Of a DNA stretch of 64,000 nt, positions 57,493-64,000 are shown piece after piece. The notes below the pieces were generated by a model. It was given only the letters and a program-made list of their open reading frames with translations. It was not told the origin of the DNA and did not search any database. The position numbers and the translations under genes were made by a program. The stretch comes from Darksidea phi (taxonomy: Eukaryota > Ascomycota > Dothideomycetes > Pleosporales > Lentitheciaceae). Location: contig JASJFT010000040.1 in assembly GCA_030770425.1 (NCBI GenBank), forward strand, positions 186,001-250,000, in the 5' to 3' direction. The stretch's first letter is position 1. Each line of letters starts with the position of its first letter.

Positions 57493-59442
57493 ATGAGTGA
57501 AAAGCAACGTCATCTGCGGCCTGTGTCAATGGCCGATTCCGAGGCAACTACCATGGCGCCCTCTGTTGTCGAACCAAAAGAACCCGTCGAGGACGTCAGG
57601 CCTACGACTACATCTACAGCGCCTTCAGCCCGCAAAACCTCCACCGAGCCGCAAACAGCACCTGTAGAAAACGAGAAAAATATGGAAAAGACAGCCGAGC
57701 ACACAGCTCCGGACAGTTCATCAGGCGAGGACGACGATGGCTTTGAATACCCGACCGCGTGGAAATTGACCGCCATCACCATAGCTCTCTGCCTAAGCGT
57801 ATTCTGTATGGCATTGGTACGTGCATGACTAAGCTTGCATGAGCAATTCTACATGGCAAGCTAACCAGCTCATCAGGATAACACCATCATTGCGACCGCC
57901 ATCCCCCGCATCACCGATCAGTTCAAGGCCATTAACGATGTCGGGTGGTACGGCAGCTCCTACCTTCTCACCACCTGCGCTACGCAGCTCATCTACGGCA
58001 AATTCTACACCTTTTACTCGATCAAATGGGTCTATCTCTCCGCCCTCGCCATCTTTGAACTCGGCTCCCTCGTCTGCGGTGTCGCGCCGAACTCTACAGC
58101 TTTGATCATTGGACGTGCGATTGCTGGTGTGGGTTCTGCAGGTATTTTCTCGGGAGCCATCTTGATTGTTGCCAACACTGTGCCTCTGAGGCAACGTCCG
58201 ACGTACATGGGACTTATTGGTGGAATGTATGGCATTGCTAGTGTTGCGGGCCCACTGTAAGTCGCTCCCTACATGCCCCCGAATCTTGAAGCATGTACTG
58301 ACTCTTGTTCAAGTCTAGGCGGCGCCTTTACCGATCATCGTGAGATCCCCGAGCCCGATTCCACTGTGAGACAGTTGCTAATTGTACTAGTTACCTGGCG
58401 CTGGTGTTTCTATATCAACTTGCCATTTGGAGCCGTCACCGCTGCATTCATCATTCCCTTCTTCAACATCTCTCGCCGTGGCGCAAAGACGGAGGCAACA
58501 TGGAAGGAGCAAGTCGCCAAATTCGATCTGCACGGCACCATCGTCTTCCTCCCCGGCATCGTTTGCCTGCTACTTGCGCTGCAGTGGGGCGGCAGTACAT
58601 ACGCTTGGAAGAATGCTCGCATCATCGTTCTTTTCGTCATCAGCGGCTTGCTGATTAGCGCTTTCCTGGCGATTCAAGTATGGAAGAAGGAAGATGCGAC
58701 TGTTCCGCCCCGTGTCTTCGCCAACCGCAACGTCTGGGGCTCTGCTTGGTATGTCACCATGTTGGGTGCCACCTTCTTCATCCTCGTCTACTTCCTTCCC
58801 ATCTGGTTCCAGGCCATTAAGGGCGTCAGCGCTACCAAGTCAGGCATTATGAACTTGCCCGCCATCCTTGGTCTCGTCCTCGTTTCCATCCTCTGCGGAG
58901 GCCTCGTCACCTACATTGGCTACTATACACCTTTCATGCTCCTCAGCTCTGTCCTCATGACTGTTGGCGCCGGCCTCCTCTCCACCTTTGAAGTAGATAC
59001 CAACTCCCCGAAGTGGATCGGCTACCAGTTCATCTTCGGTGCTGGTGTTGGTTTCGGTATGCAGCAGCCTTTGATCGCCGTTCAGACCGCACTTCCAAAG
59101 GCCGACATCGCCATTGGTACAGCCATCATCATGTTCTCGCAAACCCTTGGCGGCGCACTCTTCATCTCGGTCGGCCAGAACGTCTTCACAAACCAACTTA
59201 TCAAGAACATCGCCGCCGTCGTGCCGGACCTCGACCCCGCAATTGTGCTCAACAGCGGCGCAACGGAGCTCAAGAACGTCATCTCATCCCAGTTCTTGGG
59301 TGGCGTGTTGATTGCATACAACCAGACACTTACGCAGGTCTTCTACGTGTCGGTGGCGGCCGCGGCGCTTTCCATCGTCGGCGCTGCATTTGTGGAGTGG
59401 AAGTCGATGAAGGGCAAGGAGATCCAAATGGCTGCTGCTTAG
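57493..59442 (+). CDS. MFS transporter, DHA2-type 14-TM, 593 aa, 4 exons
   Basis: Drug/proton antiporter-like major facilitator. Exons 57493-57816, 57877-58256, 58314-58339 (only 26 nt) and 58391-59442; introns 60, 57 and 51 nt. About 85 hydrophilic residues precede TM1 ([32 protein letters not shown], containing the DHA2 LDxTI motif). Then come the [14 protein letters not shown] motif, [16 protein letters not shown] and, after the microexon, [22 protein letters not shown], a hallmark of fungal 14-TM exporters. Further TM segments run to IVGAAFVEW. The last intron (58340-58390) is 51 nt with no stop, so its retention would add 17 residues between TDH and TWRWC. Substrate (toxin, azole or siderophore) cannot be deduced, and no biosynthetic cluster is nearby. 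Confidence 0.93.
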
Positions 59443-59744
59443 TCGACGACCTCTCCGAATCCTCCTTTCCTCACAACACAACCAAATTCCCCACCGTACT
59501 CGCATTTCATCTTGGGATACCCACAACGCACCGTCATCTTCAGCCCAATTCGGACTGATAGACGCAATTCGGATTTTTTTTCTTCCCCTTATACCCCGTT
59601 TCGTTTTTAGTCATGCATCCGCATAGCAGCCAGGCGTTCGTACCCACGGCCGGATGTTTAATCAGCTTGCATAATAGATATAATAGAACAGAGGTTGCGT
59701 GTCTCAGACTGGGCGGAACGCTGTAGGATACATATCGGACTTCT
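59443..59744. other. MFS gene 3' flank
   Basis: About 300 bp up to the start of the dispersed repeat. Nothing recognised. Confidence 0.6.
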
Positions 59745-62154
59745 AGTGGCGTCGGTGCCGCAAAGTGAGAGAGGCGTCCCGATCCGGTTCCAATAAGACA
59801 TATAATTGGTGCCAAATACTTAGTATGACAAAGGCTTCGGATACATGTGTGACAATGCCAACCTAAATCGTTTTGCTTTTCCGGACCGATCTACGGAAGT
59901 CCTTCGTGCACTAGAGCATCGCGAAGTAGTTCTCGAAAGTCAAGATATTATGTATCTACAAAAGTGTTGCTATAAGGTCGTCTTTGTTGGCGATGGGACC
60001 TCTTTGAAATGGGAGTATATCATCGGGGTGGTAGACTCTTGCAGCAAGCTGGGAGGCCCTCCGCCACGGAAGGCAATATAGATACATTGGAATCTAGTAG
60101 ACTATCTACTTACGTACAGCATCTATAACAGGGCGTTTTTACATCGAATGAGTAGCAGCCATCGCGTCGTCAAACTCGCGGAATAACCCAAAAAGGTAAC
60201 AAAAAGGTATTTCGTCCCGAATACCTTAAAACGCAAGATAGGTATTTAGTTATAGTTATTACCTATAATCACCTAAGGCTTACGTTACGGTATAACTACG
60301 AGGGCGTGGCGCGTGCCATAATATTGAGCGGTAGCAACAGTAGTCTACCAGACTCGAGAGCAGCCAGAAACGTGACCTGCTGCCTGCTCAACGTCCGATA
60401 AGAACTTCTTCATCAGCAGAGCGTTGCACTCCATCCTCTATCCTCCATACTCCACAGTTCAAAAGCAGGCATAGGGCGGCTAAAAGGCTACATGAGTAAG
60501 TGGTCAGATTTCATGATGGCGAACGTTGAGGTCAACCAATCAGAAACGTGGTTGAGGGCAGCACGTGACCTAAAAGTGCGATGCAGCTAGCGTCGGGCTA
60601 AGCATCACACTCTAACCTTATCACGTATGGCGATCGGTCACGACATCGCAGGAAAAACACGAGAAAGAACATCAACCTTTGAGACGCGTATACCACCGTA
60701 AGATCCTTGAAAATTCTACCTATTATCGAATTGAAAGACTCCCTATCGTCTTGATTCTTGCGCGCAACATCGTCTGGAGTCGTAGCATTTTCCTTCCATC
60801 CTCTGGATATCTAGATATCTCGACCTCCCAGTCCTTCTGCATTGGTCTGGTCCCACGCATGGTCGACAGGTCCGCGCGGTAGCTCCTTGTCAGCTCGGGT
60901 TGGGGCGCGGATGGCGGGTGATCTGGCAATAGGCGCATCGAGCATGTCCGCACTGAGAACAGGAGTAGTCCTTAATCGGTTGATAGGGACTACCACAGTT
61001 GCACTGAAGGTCATTTAGGGGCATGTTACAGCCAATATGCGCTCGGACTTACACATTGCCAGACATAGGCGTGCTTCTTCTTCGCCTAAATAACCGTTAG
61101 ATAAAGATTCGTATCCAATAGCTAATCGAGTAATGTCAGGCTCGTGACTAACATCACTCAGCAAACGGATAATTCTGCGGAATGGAGCCTAGTAGACAAG
61201 ATATTGCGAGCGTAAGGAAGCAGGCCCAGACCTATTCAATTATAGGAACATAATGGGAGGAAAGACATACCATAGGGCTGAGGTACTCAAAAGATCTATT
61301 AATTCCAACAACTCTGAGAAAATATAACAGTATGGTAGCTAAAAGAGGTTGGAGTATATATAATACCTTATATATAGGGGAAGCTCATCTCGGCATAACA
61401 GGATACTTCCGAGCTGAGAAAGACTAATGTCTTTACGAAAGCTTCGGTACATTTTGACGGGAATTTCGGCTTAGCTTTCGTCCACTGAGGAACGGACAGA
61501 TGGTACTGATAAATCATGTTGGACAGTTATCAAGCCGGAAGGTATTGCACAAGCGCAGAGTTTAACCACTGACAGATGGGAGATCGAACCGCTTGTGGGA
61601 CGGCCAGTAAACCTAAAGATGTCACACTAGTACAAGTTAGACACTTATGAAACTAGAACTCGCTCTTTGAATCGTACGAGAATGTTAGCTTGCCATCCAG
61701 CGTGCTCGAACAGAAGGCCCCCTGCTTAAACCCTTTGTACCTAACGTTCCCTTTCTTGAGATATTCCAGGCATTAGTACGCTGCCTCTAGATAAACAAGC
61801 TATCGAAAAGGTCAATGGCAAATTCTCGCACTTCTTTCCTAAACTGGACGACGCCTGAGAGCCCCCCGCTTTTCAGCACTGTCCATCTGGAGTCAGGTCA
61901 CACGGCCAGGCGTATGTTCGGAAGAGTCCTCAAACCGAGATGCAATTTCCAAAAGAAAAAGAAACGGCTAGGCGTATGTCCGGAAGAGTCCTCAAACCGA
62001 GACGCAATTTCAAAAAAAGAAAAATGCGACCGAAAAAAGAAACACGCGACCAAAAAAGAAAAACGGAGCCAAAAAGGAAAAACGCGGCCAAAAACGCATT
62101 GAGGTTAAAATCAAGTACACTACGCTCTTAATACCAGTTAAATACTACACGTGG
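59745..62154 (+). repeat. Dispersed repeat, copy 2 (about 2.4 kb)
   Basis: Same orientation and block order as 16194-19391. It lacks the 282-bp insert and the AT-rich segment of copy 1 but carries its own unmatched stretch at about 60133-60520. Near its right end a roughly 60-bp unit containing GGAAGAGTCCTCAAACCGAG is tandemly duplicated (about 61906-62020) and followed by A-rich GA(C/G)CAAAAAAG-like repeats, whereas copy 1 has a single unit. No coding capacity recognised. Confidence 0.75.
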
Positions 62155-62694
62155 CGAGGCCGCGTAAGCTGCAATCTTTTCTTTGTTCAAGAAGTTGGGC
62201 GACTTGGTATTATAATAGTGGACAATAATAATAGTAGTAGTAGTCGTTTGTTTAGCACAGTGAAGTAGCTATAGTCATCAATGTCATTAGATATGGGGTC
62301 CAGCGAAGGGCTGCCCAAGGGGCTAAGTGGAGCAGCAACCCTTCCAAGCGTGATGGCCCACCCGAAACCGACTGTGTTCGCTGCGTTGACGCTGGCCAAA
62401 AGAACGCGATCTACCCTGGACCTCCAAGATAGTGTTCCTCAAATTGCACCTCCGTGCTCTTGCAGCCTCAACCCTTCTCTGAGCGCGTCTCCTTTCTGCG
62501 TTTGCATTGAATGATATGACGAAAAAAGGTTCACTGATTTTGCTCTTCTGCCGATTTGTTGGTGATGCTTGAACTCCCCATATTTCCCTGCTTCGCATGC
62601 TCAATGTAAGTAATTAGTAGGTGGGGAGGTGCGGGGCGAGGTCGGGGTGGGATGCGGCAACGGACGCCAGTGAACTCTCGGGTCCCCGACTTTA
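62155..62694. other. Spacer between repeat copy 2 and the MITE
   Basis: Contains a short TAA/TAG-rich microsatellite (62222-62250). ORFs on both strands are without domains. Confidence 0.5.
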
Positions 62695-63394
62695 GGGCCT
62701 GTTCGGTACGGGCTTCTCGAGGCACCAGTTTACCATCAGTTTGCTTAATAATCGATCTGAGGCTGAAACTGGCGCCGTGTTCGGTAAAAACGAGGTTCTG
62801 ACGGCGTAACTGGAGGTGTCAGTTTGAATATGAAATAAGGCAATTTAAAACCCCTGCTAGCGCTTACATGACCCATATTTAACCTCATTAAGCGAACTGG
62901 AGCCTCCAGAAGTTTTCTGATGGTCGAGAGGTGCCGTAAGGCCGTTAGCTTCAACTCGGCTCTGGCCCTGGCCGTGAAGCCAGCCGTCGTTATCTCTGTC
63001 GTTAATTATCACCAGTCTTGGTATGGTGTTGAGTCCCTAGTATACCCCGAATCGACGCCTCTACAGCGGCTGCCCTTACTAGGTTAATAGCCAGCGTTAC
63101 AGCAGTACTTGCCCATTTCAACGAGACGTATGAGGAGCCTATAGGCGTCGATATCGACAGGCCGTCAGCTGTAATAGACGCGAGCCGTTTATTAGTAATA
63201 GGCGTTATATCGGTCATAGTAATAGCGCGCGATCGGTGGGTAACATCAGGTCAGTAGGTTTGATTTTCGCCATATACGTATGTGAACGTTGGCGTTCTGG
63301 GCCTAGCGCAAACGCTAACCCACCCCCCTGTACGCCACCAGCTCCTTCTGAGGTCAATCTGACGGTAAACTGAAGCTCTGTACCGAACAGGCCC
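62695..63394. mobile_element. PIF/Harbinger-type MITE, 700 bp
   Basis: Terminal inverted repeats of 15 bp are perfect: GGGCCTGTTCGGTAC at the left (62695-62709) and its complement at the right end (63380-63394). Both ends continue with an imperfect inner repeat (AGTTTACC(A/G)TCAG). TTA stands directly outside both ends (62692-62694 and 63395-63397), the 3-bp target duplication of PIF/Harbinger transposons, whose termini commonly start GGGCCTGTT. There is no transposase ORF, so it is non-autonomous. Confidence 0.85.
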
Positions 63395-63811
63395 TTAAGC
63401 CGTGAGCGCGGCTACCGCCCCGGCTAACAAGTACGGACAAAACACTTGGGCCAGAAACATTGGAAACAACTCACGCGGTAGGGGAAGGAAGCCAAGAGCA
63501 AAACAGAACATTGCGGAAAATTTGCTATCGAATCAATGAAGAAGGTCTATTCTCTACCAATGGGTATTTTTTCATCTCTCACCGCCGACCATTGCATCCT
63601 AGGAAAAGGATGTCTGCATGCGTAGTAGCCTCCCTCATTGCTGACTGCTGTCCTTACGCTTATCCGCCAGTATCGACATACCAGGATACACAATGTCGAC
63701 CAGTTTTGCCTTGCCAGGATATTCGTATCTCACCACCCATGCCAGCCTTTCGCTGTCATCCCTGTCATCATCCTCAACTTTCTCTTCATCGTCAGTCTCC
63801 TCAACATCCTC
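63395..63811. other. Spacer and in-frame 3' extension of the GPD gene
   Basis: The frame of the flanking dehydrogenase stays open after its TAG for 58 codons on the minus strand (to TGA 63637-63635), starting with an acidic stretch (EDVEETDDEEKVEDDD). Otherwise nothing recognised. Confidence 0.4.
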
Positions 63812-64000
63812 CTAAGGCTTGGGCTCGATCAACTCCGGGATATCCTTCGGTTGCACCTTGCCCTCGAGGATGTTGTACACGGCCGTGAAGAGCGGAAAAT
63901 CGCTCTCGTGGCCATCCCGCTTCAGGAAGCTGTTGACTTCGTACGCTGTGCTAGTGCCTTGCAGTTTCTGCCCGTTAAGCACCTTCTGCTCGATCTCGTA
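63812..64000 (-). CDS. NAD-dependent glycerol-3-phosphate dehydrogenase, C-terminal 62 aa (partial)
   Basis: The window cuts this gene; only the last 62 codons are present, ending at TAG 63814-63812. The peptide contains [40 protein letters not shown] and IPELIEPKP, which match the conserved C-terminal end of cytosolic NAD+-dependent glycerol-3-phosphate dehydrogenase (Gpd1 type). This enzyme reduces dihydroxyacetone phosphate to glycerol-3-phosphate for osmolyte glycerol, redox balance and lipids. The catalytic and nucleotide-binding parts lie outside the window. Confidence 0.88.
   Translation of the reverse strand, partial: YEIEQKVLNGQKLQGTSTAYEVNSFLKRDGHESDFPLFTAVYNILEGKVQPKDIPELIEPKP

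Overview
This window is nuclear DNA from a filamentous ascomycete (Pezizomycotina; the gene style suggests Dothideomycetes, but the sequence alone does not prove this). The evidence is short spliceosomal introns (mostly 44-70 nt, GT..AG, CTRAC/CTAAC branch sites), compact intron-poor genes, and families typical of moulds: HET-domain remnants, nitronate monooxygenase, 14-TM MFS transporter and F-box protein. I resolved exon boundaries by hand for most genes, and every model given keeps phase and ends in a stop codon.

Layout. 0.3-6.6 kb: SDHB of complex II (-), a HAD phosphatase (+), a tRNA-Glu(CTC) gene with two separate insertions, and a divergent arginyl-tRNA synthetase-like gene (-). 7.4-14.5 kb: two diverged paralogues (-) of a fungal CorA-like membrane protein family, separated by a 2.5 kb gene-free stretch. 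14.5-19.4 kb: repeat-rich DNA with copy 1 of a ~3.2 kb dispersed repeat, including an AT-rich, RIP-like segment. 19.6-25 kb: an M20 metallopeptidase (-), a small cysteine-rich zinc-binding-type protein (+), a broken HET gene and a 21-bp minisatellite. 25.3-36 kb: a dense core block with the presequence protease CYM1 (-), taxilin (+), a nitronate monooxygenase with a C-terminal SKL (+) and a CAMK-like kinase (+). 36-40 kb: gene-free, with a heptamer satellite in two orientations and a GC-homopolymer assembly gap. 40-59.4 kb: an amino-acid permease, an F-box protein, an unknown conserved-style protein, an Erd1-like EXS protein, a 112-aa probable membrane protein, a THOC5-like THO subunit, an SHPRH-like SNF2/RING protein and an MFS transporter. 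59.7-64 kb: copy 2 of the dispersed repeat, a 700-bp PIF/Harbinger-type MITE with TTA target duplications, and the 3' end of an NAD-dependent glycerol-3-phosphate dehydrogenase (-), cut by the window edge.

The genes are mostly housekeeping (respiration, mitochondrial protein turnover, translation, mRNA export, DNA repair, transport) and do not form a metabolic cluster. The most unusual item is the tRNA-Glu gene at 3362-3514. It has the normal intron after position 37 and also a 51-nt insert in the T-stem. The insert has GTAAGC at one end, a TACTAAT branch-like site and a terminal AG, so it looks like a spliceosomal intron inside a pol III gene. Removing both inserts leaves a perfect 72-nt cloverleaf.
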